Shown piece by piece: positions 46,920 to 56,943 of a stretch of DNA of 64,000 bases; positions within the stretch are counted from its first letter, which is position 1; each line of letters opens with the position of its first letter. The stretch is from an uncultured Chlorobiaceae bacterium (GTDB lineage: Bacteria; Bacteroidota; Chlorobiia; Chlorobiales; Chlorobiaceae). A program made the translations under genes and the position numbers. The DNA lies in NCBI GenBank assembly GCA_903882665.1, contig CAIRXW010000008.1, positions 62,001-126,000 on the forward strand, given 5' to 3'. The notes below the pieces were generated by a model that was given only the letters and a program-made list of their open reading frames with translations, was not told where the DNA came from and did not search any database.

Positions 46920-48158
46920 ATGGAAAAACAATCCAGTCACGACCCGTGGCTTCTGGTTCCGATGGCAGGACTTCTTGTTTTTGGACTGATGGCCATCTAC
47001 AGCGCAACCAATGGTACCGGTGACCCTTCGCTCTTTTATCGCCAGTTGGCATGGGCTGTTTTTAGTCTTGCTACGTTAGTGTTTGTATACTTTAGTGATG
47101 TTCGTTTTATCAAAGATAACGCCTATATTTTTTACGCGATCGGAATTTTTCTCCTTGTGGCCGTGCTGATATTTGGTAAAAAAATAGCAGGGCAGACCAG
47201 TTGGATGAAAATTGGATCGTTCAGTTTTCAGCCGTCCGAAATAGCCAAGATGGCCACCATTCTTGCACTTGCCCGATTTCTTTCTGATGACGAAACCGAT
47301 ATCCGTTCAATAAAACATCTGCTGGTTGCACTGGCAATTTCATTTACTCCCGTTCTGCTCATCATGCTGCAACCGGACATGGGGACCATGCTCACCTTTC
47401 TGCCCTTGATTGCCACCATGCTTCTTCTGGCAGGTTTTGATATCTATATTCTTATGCTGCTTGTTTTTCCGCTTTTTCTCATCATCTCCGGTTTTTTCAG
47501 TATTTATTTTATTATTGCTCTTGCACTGATTTTGATGACCGTGCTTATTGTCCAGCATAAGAAATTCAAATTTCATCAACTCGTTGTTATCGGCTCAGCT
47601 CTTGCCACCAGCCTTTTTACCCATCGTTTTGCAAGTGAGCTTCTCAAGCCTCATCAGATAAAAAGGATCCAGACGTTTATTGATCCCATGTCGGACCCCA
47701 GGGGAGCTGGATATAATGTTCTCCAGGCTAAAATAGCAATAAGTTCGGGTGGTTTTTTTGGGAAAGGTTTTCTTGAAGGCACACAAACTCAATTGCGTTT
47801 TATTCCTGCCCAGTGGACTGATTTTATTTTTTGTGTTATTGCCGAAGAACTTGGTTTTCTTGGGGCATCACTTTTGATTGCGCTCTATCTTACATTGATT
47901 CTCAGAATAATCTGGGCAATTTATTCGATAAACAACAAGTTTGTCGAGCTGACACTTTCAGGATATGTTTCCCTGCTTTTTATACATGTTTTTATCAATA
48001 TCGGTATGACACTTGGCATTATTCCCGTTATTGGTGTTCCTCTGCCGTTTGTCTCTTATGGAGGTTCTTCCCTGATCGGTAACATGATTATGGTTGGATT
48101 GGCGATGAATTTTTATCGGAACAGGAGAAGTCTTGGCTATTCAGGGAGATTGGAGTGA
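46920..48158 (+). CDS. rodA: Rod-shape-determining glycosyltransferase RodA (SEDS family)
   Basis: 412 residues with about ten TM helices. SEDS features: YSATN near the start, [20 protein letters not shown] and [21 protein letters not shown] with the catalytic Asp, the large loop [20 protein letters not shown] and [13 protein letters not shown], and [20 protein letters not shown]. It polymerises lipid II with a class B PBP during cell elongation. It could be FtsW, but it lies outside a dcw cluster and RodA is preferred. Confidence 0.88.
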   Translation: MEKQSSHDPWLLVPMAGLLVFGLMAIYSATNGTGDPSLFYRQLAWAVFSLATLVFVYFSDVRFIKDNAYIFYAIGIFLLVAVLIFGKKIAGQTSWMKIGSFSFQPSEIAKMATILALARFLSDDETDIRSIKHLLVALAISFTPVLLIMLQPDMGTMLTFLPLIATMLLLAGFDIYILMLLVFPLFLIISGFFSIYFIIALALILMTVLIVQHKKFKFHQLVVIGSALATSLFTHRFASELLKPHQIKRIQTFIDPMSDPRGAGYNVLQAKIAISSGGFFGKGFLEGTQTQLRFIPAQWTDFIFCVIAEELGFLGASLLIALYLTLILRIIWAIYSINNKFVELTLSGYVSLLFIHVFINIGMTLGIIPVIGVPLPFVSYGGSSLIGNMIMVGLAMNFYRNRRSLGYSGRLE

Positions 48159-48176
48159 CGACTTTTCTTTTTGCCA

Positions 48177-49559
48177 ATGACGGGAAACAACAGAAATATG
48201 AACAACCATATAAAAAAAAGAGTTGCTGCTGTGACTCTTGGATGTAAACTGAACTATTCGGAAACGTCTGCTATTCTTGACGATTTATGCAAACAAGGAT
48301 GGCGACTGTCGTCGATAGAGGAGGGAGCGGATCTTATTCTGATTCATACCTGTGCCGTGACAAAACAGGCTGAACAGAAATGTCGTCAGAAAATTAGGGG
48401 GATATTAAGAAAAAATCCTGCCAGCCGGATAGCTGTTATTGGCTGCTATTCCCAGTATAATCCAGATGCCCTTTCTGAAATAAATGGTATAGATGCTATA
48501 CTCGGCAGCAACGATAAATTTGACATACAATCGTATAACGATATCACTTCCGGAATAATACCACTCCCTCTTGTCAAGGTTTCTCCGGCATGTACGTTTA
48601 AGGAAGTCTATTCAGGATATTCACTTAATGCAGCAGAGAGCGCGGAAAGAACCCGTGCATTTTTGAAAATCCAGGATGGCTGTGATTACGGATGTTCATA
48701 CTGTGCGATTCCTCTCTTCAGAGGCCGGTCGCGCTCAATACCTGCCGACCGTATTGTCGAGCGGGCTCACCTGCTTGCATCATCGGGTTACCGGGAAATT
48801 GTGCTTACCGGTGTCAATACAGGCGATTATCGTTCCGCTGGACTCAAGCTGTGCGATCTATTACGCAAGCTTGAAGAGGTCAGTGTCAGTCGTATCCGTA
48901 TCAGTTCCATTGAGCCGGATATTGTTGATAATGAGCTCATATCGCTGGTTGCCGGATCAAAAAAAATTGTACCCCATTTTCATATTCCTCTTCAAAGTGG
49001 TTCTGACACGATCCTTCGGGCCATGCGTCGCCGTTATGATACCGCCATGTATCTCGACAGGGTATGGCAGTCGGTTCAGCGCATTGCAGATTGTGCCATC
49101 GGTGCTGATGTGATTGTTGGTTACCCTGGTGAAACAGAGGAGGATTTTCTTCAGATGTACCATTTTATTGAGAAACTTCCCCTCGCCTCTCTTCATGTGT
49201 TCAGTTGTTCAGTTCGGCCAGGCACCTCCCTTGCTGCTCAGATTGCAAATCTTGAGCGCAAGCCTGTTGACCCAGCGGAGATCGCACGGCGCTACAGGGA
49301 GCTGACCGGTCTTGGACGGAGGCTTGAAGCTCATTTTAAGGAACGTTTTACAGGAAAAGAGTGCATGGTGCTTTTTGAGCGATCAAAGCCTGCAGAAGCG
49401 AGTATTCTGCAATGCAGCGGCTATACGCGCAACTATCTCAGAGTTGTGGTTGAGTGCATCGATGTCCAGCAGCAACAACTCTTCGCTGGCAATGAATTGC
49501 CGGTTTTGATAGACTCTCTGGACAAGGATTTGAATTTAAAAGGGAGAGTGCTATCTTAG
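48177..49559 (+). CDS. mtaB: tRNA (t6A37) methylthiotransferase MtaB
   Basis: 460 residues from the ATG at 48177; an ATG at 48198 (MNNHIKKRVAAVTLGC) is an alternative. UPF0004 domain: TLGCKLNYSE, HTCAVTKQAEQKCRQK and GCYSQYNPD bind the second cluster. Radical SAM CxxxCxxC is CDYGCSYC. SQRVxRISSIEP-like RIRISSIEPDIV and HIPLQSGSDTILRAMRRRYD fit the family; a C-terminal TRAM-like part follows. MtaB makes ms2t6A37 in tRNAs reading A-starting codons. Confidence 0.92.
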   Translation: MTGNNRNMNNHIKKRVAAVTLGCKLNYSETSAILDDLCKQGWRLSSIEEGADLILIHTCAVTKQAEQKCRQKIRGILRKNPASRIAVIGCYSQYNPDALSEINGIDAILGSNDKFDIQSYNDITSGIIPLPLVKVSPACTFKEVYSGYSLNAAESAERTRAFLKIQDGCDYGCSYCAIPLFRGRSRSIPADRIVERAHLLASSGYREIVLTGVNTGDYRSAGLKLCDLLRKLEEVSVSRIRISSIEPDIVDNELISLVAGSKKIVPHFHIPLQSGSDTILRAMRRRYDTAMYLDRVWQSVQRIADCAIGADVIVGYPGETEEDFLQMYHFIEKLPLASLHVFSCSVRPGTSLAAQIANLERKPVDPAEIARRYRELTGLGRRLEAHFKERFTGKECMVLFERSKPAEASILQCSGYTRNYLRVVVECIDVQQQQLFAGNELPVLIDSLDKDLNLKGRVLS

Positions 49560-49607
49560 ATTTTAAGTCTGATCTTATCTCTCTTATCAACGAAATCATT
49601 GTAATCC

Positions 49608-50141
49608 ATGCCTATTAAATCCCGTATCCGTTCGATTCCCGATTATCCGAAAAAAGGGATTCTTTTTCGTGATATTACCACACTCCTCAAGGATCCGGTA
49701 GGTTTCAGGCTGGTTATTGACAGTCTGACGCAGCACTACCTGCAGGCAGGCATGGATTTTGATGTTATTGTCGGTATTGAGGCAAGAGGATTTATTATCG
49801 GCGGCGCCCTCTCCTATGCTCTTGGCAAAGGGTTTGTGCCTGTCAGAAAGCCAGGAAAACTGCCTGCAGAGGTTGTTTCGCAAGAATACCAGCTTGAGTA
49901 TGGCAGCGACAAGATCGAAATCCATGTTGATGCACTTGTTGCGGGTCAAAAGGTTCTTCTTGTCGATGATCTTCTTGCCACCGGAGGTACGGCTCTTGCG
50001 GCAGCAGCCCTGGTTGAAAAAGTCGGCGGGATTGTTGCCGAGATGGCTTTCATTGTGAACCTGCCCGATATCGGAGGTGAGAGAAAACTTCTCGAAAAGG
50101 GATACAACGTCTACTCACTTACCGACTTTGAAGGTGAGTGA
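49608..50141 (+). CDS. apt: Adenine phosphoribosyltransferase
   Basis: 177 residues: IPDYPKKGILFRDITTLLKD, VGIEARGFIIGGAL, FVPVRKPGKLPAEV and the PRPP loop KVLLVDDLLATGGTALAA. It salvages adenine to AMP. It lies 48 bases after mtaB, with a terminator after. Confidence 0.95.
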   Translation: MPIKSRIRSIPDYPKKGILFRDITTLLKDPVGFRLVIDSLTQHYLQAGMDFDVIVGIEARGFIIGGALSYALGKGFVPVRKPGKLPAEVVSQEYQLEYGSDKIEIHVDALVAGQKVLLVDDLLATGGTALAAAALVEKVGGIVAEMAFIVNLPDIGGERKLLEKGYNVYSLTDFEGE

Positions 50142-50194
50142 CCTGCAGATCCTCAATGATTTAACGTCCCGGTATTGGCACCACACCACTGAAA

Positions 50195-50223
50195 CGGCAG
50201 CTTCGGCTGCCGCTCATTTTTTG
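50195..50223 (+). terminator. Intrinsic terminator of apt
   Basis: CGGCAGC-TTCG-GCTGCCG (7-bp stem with a stable TTCG tetraloop) followed after CTCA by a T-run. Confidence 0.85.
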
Positions 50224-50257
50224 CAGTAACCCTCTCCTCTGCCACCATGCTCTGAAT

Positions 50258-50566
50258 CTATTCGCTTTCGCTTTTCAGGCTTTCACTCACCGCGTGCTTG
50301 AACTCCTTCGAAATTTTAAATGTTGGTACGTTTTTCGGCTCGACGGTCACCTTTTCACCTGTTCTCGGGTTTCTTGCCTGGCGAAAATTTTTATGGCGGA
50401 TATTGAACGAACCGAATCCTCTGATCTCAATCCGCTTTCCGGTTTTCAGCGAATCAATAATGCTCTCAAAGAGGCAGTCAACTACAGACTCCGTTTCATT
50501 CTTTGTCAGGCCTGTTCTGTGGGCGATAACATTGACAAGGTCAGCTTTTGTGGTCGTTTTTCCCAT
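50258..50566 (-). CDS. HU/IHF family DNA-binding protein
   Basis: 102 residues: TKADLVNVIAHRTGLTKNET at the start, RIEIRGFGSFNIRHKNFRQA and RNPRTGEKVTVEPKNVPTFK, the beta-arm signature. It bends DNA and helps organise the nucleoid. Whether HU or an IHF subunit cannot be told. Confidence 0.93.
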   Translation of the reverse strand: MGKTTTKADLVNVIAHRTGLTKNETESVVDCLFESIIDSLKTGKRIEIRGFGSFNIRHKNFRQARNPRTGEKVTVEPKNVPTFKISKEFKHAVSESLKSESE

Positions 50567-50602
50567 GGTAAAAAATGGCTTAGGTTGTTATGAAGTATAT
50601 AC

Positions 50603-50977
50603 TTATTTGAACCAAAGATGAAACGCAACAATTCCCATAAAAACAGCAAAAGCTTTACGGAGTATCTCACCCGAAAGGTGTGTGGCAATTTTTGCACCAA
50701 AATAGGCACCTCCAAAGAGTCCTGCAGCAATGACAAGACCTATCAAGATGTTCTCCCCGGAAATTTTTCCTGCGCGATAATACTCCATCACACCAAGAAG
50801 GCCGACCGGAAGAAGCAGTGCCATCAGTGATGTTGCAATGGCACTCTGCTGTGTCATGCCGAAAAGCAGTGCCAGAGCAGGAACAATAATGATGCCGCCT
50901 CCGACACCGAACAGACCTGAAAGAAGGCCGGCAGCAACACCGACAGCAAGTAATCCAATAAGTTGCATGGGATTCAT
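50603..50977 (-). CDS. Small TauE/SafE-family membrane permease
   Basis: 124 residues from the ATG at 50977, four TM helices. The half-domain motif GLLSGLFGVGGGIIIVPALA is typical of TauE/SafE (DUF81) anion exporters, whose full length is about 250 residues with two copies; this protein is a single half and would have to dimerise. It is 13 bases downstream of ftsH, on the same strand. Confidence 0.85.
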   Translation of the reverse strand: MNPMQLIGLLAVGVAAGLLSGLFGVGGGIIIVPALALLFGMTQQSAIATSLMALLLPVGLLGVMEYYRAGKISGENILIGLVIAAGLFGGAYFGAKIATHLSGEILRKAFAVFMGIVAFHLWFK

Positions 50978-50990
50978 CCTGTTGCCCTGA

Positions 50991-52976
50991 TTATGGTGTG
51001 GCAGGGCCTGGAGTCGCCGGGCCATTTTCTGTAATCTCCTTTATCTCCATTGCGTTGAGTGACTCCTTTTCGATAAGTATTCCGGCAAGTCGGTGCAGAA
51101 CTGCGCTTTTTTCGATGAGAATATTTTTTGCGTTTTCCATGCATGCCATAATGATATTGCGAACCTCAACGTCAATCTGAAGGGCGGTCTCCTCACTGTA
51201 CTCGCGAATATGGGAGTAATCCTTTCCAAGAAAAACCTCCTTGTGGCTGTCGCCATAGTTGATCGGGCCGAGTGTTTCACTCATACCCCATTGTCGCACC
51301 ATTCGTCGTGCCAGATCAGTAGCCTTTTCAATGTCGTTTGCCGCGCCAGTACTGCTCTCACTGAAAACAAGTTCTTCGGCAACCCGACCTCCCAGTGCGT
51401 ATGTAATCATGGCAAGCAGATACTCTCTGTTATGGGTATAGCGATCCTCAAGCGGCAGGTAGGCGGTAAGTCCGAGACTTCGACCCCTTGGAATAATGGT
51501 CACCTTGTGGATCGGATCTGATCCCTTTGTATAGATGGAAACCAGCACATGACCCGCTTCGTGATAGGCAGTCAGCTTTTTCTGCTCATCAGAAATAAAC
51601 ATGCTTTTTCTTTCCGGGCCCATCAATATCTTGTCGCGTGCCTGCTCAAAATTGTTTGCTGTAATAAGCTCCTGCTCATTGCGAGCAGCAAGAAGTGCCG
51701 CTTCATTGACGAGATTGGCCAAGTCAGCACCGGAAAATCCCGGTGAGCTTTTGGCGAGAACATTGATATCGACACTCCCGTCAAGTGGGGTATTTCTCGT
51801 ATGGATTTTCAGAATAGCCTCACGTCCGCGGATATCGGGTTTGTCGATAGTGATCTGGCGGTCAAAGCGTCCTGGTCGCAGCAGCGCAGTATCAAGCACA
51901 TCAGGGCGGTTTGTTGCTGCAATCAGGATCACATTCTCGTTTGTCGTAAAACCATCCATTTCAACAAGCAATTGGTTCAGTGTCTGCTCCCTTTCATCAT
52001 GACCACCACCAAGTCCTGCACCCCGGCTTCGTCCGACCGCATCAATTTCATCAATAAAGACAATGCAGGGCGAATTCTTTTTGGCCTGTTCAAAGAGATC
52101 CCGAACCCTTGCAGCACCGACACCGACAAACATTTCAACGAAATCCGCACCTGAAATAGAGAAAAAGGGTACCTTGGCTTCTCCCGCAATGGCTTTGGCA
52201 AGCAGGGTTTTACCCGTACCGGGGGGGCCGAGAAGCAGCACTCCTTTTGGAATTTTTCCGCCAATTTTCTGGAATTTCTCAGGATTTGTGAGAAACTCTA
52301 CCGTTTCCTGCAACTCCTCAACCGCCTCGTCAACACCAGCAACATCCTTGAAGGTTATTTTAACCTCAAATTCGCTAACCATCTTTGCGCGACTTTTTCC
52401 GAAGCTGAAAATATTTTTTGACTGGGCTCCGTTTTGGCTTCCCATTCGTCTGAAAAGAAAAAAATAGAGGAGAGCGAAGATAATCCATGGGGCGAAGAGC
52501 ACAATAACGGTGTTCAGGCCGCTCGAACCCTCCTCAATTTTGATCAGTATACCCTTCTCTGCCAGGATGTCTGCCTGCTCCAGGCTGAACGAGGGAACCC
52601 TCACAGCAAATCGATCACCCTGCAGGCTTGTTTTGTTGATCAACTGAAGTGTTGTTGATGCATTAAGTTTTCCGTTCAGGATTGCTGATTTATCTTCGAA
52701 AGTTTTCACCGTAACCTCGGTGAGGAGGTTTTTCGAAAGAATGGATTTATAATCGTTATAGGTGATTTCAGGACTGTCGGTTCCGGCAAAAAATCGCTGA
52801 AACATAAAGAGCATCAACAGTCCAGCGACCAGAAAAATGAGAAAGCCGGGAAACTTTCCCTGAGCGCTACCACCCCCACCCTGAAACCATCCAGAGTTAC
52901 GCCCCTCTTCATTCACCGGTTTGAATTTATTTCGGGAAGCATCTTTTCCTGACTTCTTTACGGGATTTTCAGGCAT
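50991..52976 (-). CDS. ftsH: ATP-dependent zinc metalloprotease FtsH
   Basis: 661 residues from the ATG at 52976 ([12 protein letters not shown]). Two TM helices flank a periplasmic domain ([36 protein letters not shown]), then AAA ATPase with Walker A GPPGTGKT, Walker [36 protein letters not shown] and zinc site HEAGH. An ATG at 53069 would add a hydrophobic 31 residues and a third TM helix, which would turn the topology round, so 52976 is preferred. FtsH degrades membrane and short-lived proteins. Confidence 0.95.
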   Translation of the reverse strand: MPENPVKKSGKDASRNKFKPVNEEGRNSGWFQGGGGSAQGKFPGFLIFLVAGLLMLFMFQRFFAGTDSPEITYNDYKSILSKNLLTEVTVKTFEDKSAILNGKLNASTTLQLINKTSLQGDRFAVRVPSFSLEQADILAEKGILIKIEEGSSGLNTVIVLFAPWIIFALLYFFLFRRMGSQNGAQSKNIFSFGKSRAKMVSEFEVKITFKDVAGVDEAVEELQETVEFLTNPEKFQKIGGKIPKGVLLLGPPGTGKTLLAKAIAGEAKVPFFSISGADFVEMFVGVGAARVRDLFEQAKKNSPCIVFIDEIDAVGRSRGAGLGGGHDEREQTLNQLLVEMDGFTTNENVILIAATNRPDVLDTALLRPGRFDRQITIDKPDIRGREAILKIHTRNTPLDGSVDINVLAKSSPGFSGADLANLVNEAALLAARNEQELITANNFEQARDKILMGPERKSMFISDEQKKLTAYHEAGHVLVSIYTKGSDPIHKVTIIPRGRSLGLTAYLPLEDRYTHNREYLLAMITYALGGRVAEELVFSESSTGAANDIEKATDLARRMVRQWGMSETLGPINYGDSHKEVFLGKDYSHIREYSEETALQIDVEVRNIIMACMENAKNILIEKSAVLHRLAGILIEKESLNAMEIKEITENGPATPGPATP

Positions 52977-53212
52977 AAAACAGGCAGAGTGATGATATAA
53001 AATGTAACTTGCTATCTTCAAAGTAATTAAAATTAAAACGACAATCGAAAACAAAAAGTTTTTTTCCATGTTTCATCGACCGAAAAGTTGTCCCCTTTAC
53101 GTTACGGGATTCAATACTTTCTGGTTAATCTTATATCTTATGATTGAAAGCAGTGAGTTTTTCTTAAATTCACTGCTCTTGCGAGAGTTGCCTGTCAGAA
53201 ACAATTAACAGT

Positions 53213-54733
53213 ATGGCGTTCATTATGGTTGGTCAAAGGGTTAGAACCAGGTTTGCACCTTCTCCAACAGGATATTTACATGTAGGCGGTTTGAGAACCG
53301 CCCTGTATAACTACCTGTTTGCAAAAAAAATGTGCGGAGACTTCATAATCAGAATTGAGGACACCGATCAAACCCGGAAGGTTGAGGGGGCACAGCAGAA
53401 TCTTATCAAGGCCCTTGCATGGGCAGGAATTGTGGCTGATGAAAGTCCTGAAAAAGGTGGAAATTTTGGACCTTATGTCCAGTCTGAAAGGCTCGATATC
53501 TATGCTGGCTATTGTCAGCAACTGCTTGACGACCAGCATGCCTACTACTGTTTTGCCTCGCATGAGGAGCTTGAGGAAAACCGTCAGCTTCAGATAAAGC
53601 AGGGGCTCCAGCCGAAATACAACAGAAAATGGCTTCCTGAAGAGATGGGTGGTTCCATGCCTCCGAGTGCCATAAGAAAAAAACTTGATGAGGGCGCTCC
53701 TTATGTCATCCGCATGAAAGTGCCCGATTACGTTTCAGTCTGGTTTGAGGATATTATCAGAGGCCCCGTTGAATTTGATTCAGCGACCATTGATGATCAG
53801 GTGTTGATGAAATCCGATGGTTTTCCGACCTATCACTTTGCCAGTGTCATCGACGATCACCTGATGGAGTTTACCCATATCATCCGGGGAGAGGAGTGGC
53901 TCTCTTCAATGCCGAAACACCTTCTTCTCTACGAGTTTTTCGGCTGGGAGCCTCCAAAGGTTGCCCATCTGCCGCTTCTGCTTAACGCTGATCGCTCAAA
54001 ACTCAGCAAACGCCAGGGTGACGTTGCCGTCGAAGATTACATTCGCAAGGGGTACAGCAGTGATGCGATTATCAATTTTGTCGCCATGCTTGGCTGGAAT
54101 GAAGGAGAGGGGAGTCAGCAGGAAGTCTACAGCATGGAGCAACTGATCGAGAAGTTTTCGCTTGAGCGGGTTGGCAAAGCCGGTGCGGTCTTCAATATCG
54201 ATAAACTCAACTGGCTCGAAAAACAGTACATCAAGAGTCGTCCAACAGAGAATCTTGTTGCGGTTATAAAGCCGATTCTTCTGGCCGAACTTGAAAGTAA
54301 AAAGTCGCTGATGCCTCTGGAGATCATTACCGGTGATGCTTATCTCGAAAACGTCATAGAACTGATGCGCGAGCGCGTTGGGTTTGAGCATGAATTTGTG
54401 ACCTTCTCCCCTTACTTCTTTTTTGAGCCCGACTCCTACGATGAGGAAGCTGTCAAGAAGCGCTGGATGGCCGACACCAACACCCTTCTTCGTGAGTTTA
54501 TCGATATTCTTTATGCTCTTGAGGAGTTCACTGCCGAGAATATTGAGGCAAACCTCAAGGAGTTTGTTGCTCCAAAGGCCCTTAAAGCGGCGGTTCTCAT
54601 TCACCCTTTACGGATAGTTACCTCCGGTGTGAGTTTCGGCCCGAGCCTCTATCACATGCTCGAAGTACTCGGAAAGGAGACGGTGCTGCGTCGCATCCTG
54701 AAGGGAATTGAAAATATTGCGGTTCCGGTTTAG
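53213..54733 (+). CDS. gltX: Glutamyl-tRNA synthetase
   Basis: 506 residues. Class I signatures: HIGH variant [20 protein letters not shown] and KMSKS variant [25 protein letters not shown] lies near the start. With GatA in the genome it is probably non-discriminating and also charges tRNA(Gln) (inference). A tRNA-Phe gene follows about 100 bases downstream. Confidence 0.96.
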   Translation: MAFIMVGQRVRTRFAPSPTGYLHVGGLRTALYNYLFAKKMCGDFIIRIEDTDQTRKVEGAQQNLIKALAWAGIVADESPEKGGNFGPYVQSERLDIYAGYCQQLLDDQHAYYCFASHEELEENRQLQIKQGLQPKYNRKWLPEEMGGSMPPSAIRKKLDEGAPYVIRMKVPDYVSVWFEDIIRGPVEFDSATIDDQVLMKSDGFPTYHFASVIDDHLMEFTHIIRGEEWLSSMPKHLLLYEFFGWEPPKVAHLPLLLNADRSKLSKRQGDVAVEDYIRKGYSSDAIINFVAMLGWNEGEGSQQEVYSMEQLIEKFSLERVGKAGAVFNIDKLNWLEKQYIKSRPTENLVAVIKPILLAELESKKSLMPLEIITGDAYLENVIELMRERVGFEHEFVTFSPYFFFEPDSYDEEAVKKRWMADTNTLLREFIDILYALEEFTAENIEANLKEFVAPKALKAAVLIHPLRIVTSGVSFGPSLYHMLEVLGKETVLRRILKGIENIAVPV

Positions 54734-54791
54734 CACCGACAACAGGAGCAAGGAGCGCACAGGCGAGTTCTCCTTGCTGTTGTTTTTTCTT

Positions 54792-54818
54792 TTGAAGTGA
54801 AAGAAATATTCCTATATT
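54792..54818 (+). promoter_or_regulatory. Putative promoter of tRNA-Phe
   Basis: TTGAAG at 54792-54797, 15 bases, then TATATT at 54813-54818 in CCTATATTTTGCC, the same box as before rpsT and the mS38-like gene. It ends 12 bases before the tRNA. Confidence 0.4.
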
Positions 54819-54830
54819 TTGCCTCTTGAT

Positions 54831-54903
54831 GGACAGATAGCTCAGTTGGTAGAGCAAAGGACTGAAAATCCTTGTGTCGTGGGTTCGATTCCCTCTCTGT
54901 CCA
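54831..54903 (+). tRNA. tRNA-Phe (anticodon GAA)
   Basis: Acceptor GGACAGA pairs with TCTGTCC, discriminator A; anticodon stem-loop AGGACTGAAAATCCT with loop CTGAAAA; T-loop GGGTTCGATTCCC. A complete cloverleaf; CCA is not encoded. Confidence 0.98.
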
Positions 54904-55058
54904 CACCGATGTAACGGCAGCTTTTCTTTTGCTGCAAGAGTTGCAAATTTTATTCTCCGCCTCTTTTTTTCCTTTTCACTCCACAGCACCTGACTCCTCG
55001 TATCTCATGCAAGTCATTCCGTAATGCTCCCCGTGCTTGAACATCACCAACCGACCGC

Positions 55059-56189
55059 ATGAATATTACCACAAAGCTCGATCATGAACTCTGGCACAAG
55101 ATGCAGGATCCGGGCGCTTATGAGTGGTGGTATTTTGATGCAGAAGACGTAAAAAGCGGCATCTCTTTTGTGCTTATCTGGTTTTCCGGCTTTCCTTTTT
55201 CTCCCTATTACAGCAGTCATTATGAGAAGTGGAAAAATCACCGCACTTCCGATGCACCTCTTCCTGCCAACTACTCAGGGTTCAGTTTTCAGTTATATGA
55301 AAACGGGCGGGAGATCGTAAACTTTATCAAGGAGGGGCGTCAAGAGCTTTTCCAAAGCAGTTGCACCGCTATAGGTGTCAGTTTTGAAAAAAACTGCTTT
55401 ACTCACGACGCACTGCGGGACGAGTACACCCTTGATATTGACTTTTCCTTCCCGGCCCGTCAAAAAGAGATAAAGGCAACGCTTCTGTTCAAGGCATGCC
55501 GGAGGCTCATCTACGAAAAAAAAGATACGAACAATAACGGAAGGGTACCTCTTCACCAGTGGCTTTTAAGTGTTCCAAAGGCTGATGTTGAAGGCGCGAT
55601 TGCAATTACGGAACAAGGGAGTGGCTCTGTTCGCACGATTCCAGTCAGAGCTACCGGATACCATGACCATAACCTTGGAGCGGTACCCATGCAGGAGTAT
55701 ATCTCCCGTTGGTACTGGGGCAGGGCTTTTTCCAGGCAACACGATATTATCTATTATGTGGTGTTTTTTAAAAACAACGACTATCAGCCTCTCGCATTGC
55801 TGGTTCTTCACGACAACCTGAGTCAAAAAGTTATCATTCACGATGCGGTGTGTTTTCAGGAAAGCAATTTTCGGCGAGGTCTCTTTTCGCCCCATCACAG
55901 TCGTGATCTTGATTTGCACTATGAAGATATAACACTGAAGATCCACCACGACAGAGTGCTTGACGCCGGGCCGTTTTATCTTCGCTTTACCTCTGCCATT
56001 TCATTGCAGAGAGAGGGGCGGAACCTTGAGGGAATCAGGGGTATATCGGAATTTCTCAATCCCGGTCGCCTGCAATCAAAGTTTATGCGTTTTTTTACCT
56101 GCGGACGGATCTGGCGGGATGGAAGATCGTCGATTATGTACAACAGCTATAATAGTTTTAAGCGTTCTTTTGATTGGAATAATCGATGA
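55059..56189 (+). CDS. crtC: Carotenoid 1,2-hydratase (CrtC type)
   Basis: 376 residues. CrtC-family features: DPGAYEWWYFDAED near the start, GISFVLIWFSGFPFSPYY, ATGYHDHNLGAVPM, RWYWGRAFSRQHDIIYYVVF. The enzyme adds water across the 1,2 double bond of acyclic carotenoid ends; in green sulfur bacteria this gives the hydroxylated chlorobactene or gamma-carotene series (group knowledge). It sits just upstream of petC-petB on the same strand. Confidence 0.85.
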   Translation: MNITTKLDHELWHKMQDPGAYEWWYFDAEDVKSGISFVLIWFSGFPFSPYYSSHYEKWKNHRTSDAPLPANYSGFSFQLYENGREIVNFIKEGRQELFQSSCTAIGVSFEKNCFTHDALRDEYTLDIDFSFPARQKEIKATLLFKACRRLIYEKKDTNNNGRVPLHQWLLSVPKADVEGAIAITEQGSGSVRTIPVRATGYHDHNLGAVPMQEYISRWYWGRAFSRQHDIIYYVVFFKNNDYQPLALLVLHDNLSQKVIIHDAVCFQESNFRRGLFSPHHSRDLDLHYEDITLKIHHDRVLDAGPFYLRFTSAISLQREGRNLEGIRGISEFLNPGRLQSKFMRFFTCGRIWRDGRSSIMYNSYNSFKRSFDWNNR

Positions 56190-56362
56190 AAAAATTATAA
56201 ATTCTCATTCTGTTTGGGCTGGAACGGGTTTTATACGCAGAAGTTGCTGTACTGCAGCGTCACTCACTGAGCGGATCTGTGACACTGGCTCCTGTTTAAC
56301 CCATGGGTGGTAGATGCCTTTTGATATTATAAATAATAGATTTAAAAAGGAGACAGGTTGTA

Positions 56363-56908
56363 ATGGCACAACAAGGTAATTTCAAGAGCCCGTCAAGAAT
56401 GGGTGGACTTGGAGATGGTGCTTCACCCTCATCGGCTGGTGCAGTTTCCGCTGGCAAGCCTCGTGTTCCGGGGTTGAAAGAGGTTGATTTTGAACGTCGC
56501 AGTTTTCTTGGAAAAATTGTGGGTGGAATCGGCGCAGCAGTCGCCATATCGACTCTTTATCCCGTGATCCGCTACATTGTTCCTCCCGTCAAAAAGTTTT
56601 CAAACCTCAATGAGCTTGTTGTCGGAAAAGCTTCTGAAGTCCCTGAAAACAGCGGAAAAATTTTCCAGTTCAACAAAGACAAGGTGATCGTCATCAACGA
56701 TAACGGCAAGCTTACGGCATGCAGCGCAGTCTGTACCCACCTTGGCTGCCTTGTGCATTGGGACAATGCACTGAACCTTATAGCATGCCCCTGTCATGGA
56801 GCAAAATACAAACAGACGGGAGAGATCATCTCCGGCCCTCAGCCTTTACCCCTGCCAGCGTTTAAAGCAAGGGTTGAAGGGGAAAATCTCATTATTGCGA
56901 AAGCTTAA
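56363..56908 (+). CDS. petC: Rieske iron-sulfur protein
   Basis: 181 residues. After an N-terminal soluble part comes one TM helix (about 50-70, GKIVGGIGAAVAISTLYPVI), then the Rieske domain with cluster ligands Cys124, His126 (CTHLGC, Cys129 forms the disulfide) and Cys142, His145 (CPCHGA, Cys144). GGAGACAGG lies a few bases before the start. With cytochrome b (next gene) it takes electrons from menaquinol; no cytochrome c1 or f gene is seen. Confidence 0.95.
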   Translation: MAQQGNFKSPSRMGGLGDGASPSSAGAVSAGKPRVPGLKEVDFERRSFLGKIVGGIGAAVAISTLYPVIRYIVPPVKKFSNLNELVVGKASEVPENSGKIFQFNKDKVIVINDNGKLTACSAVCTHLGCLVHWDNALNLIACPCHGAKYKQTGEIISGPQPLPLPAFKARVEGENLIIAKA

Positions 56909-56943
56909 CCTTTAATTCTTGAAAACCAAGGGAGTCAGGAAAG

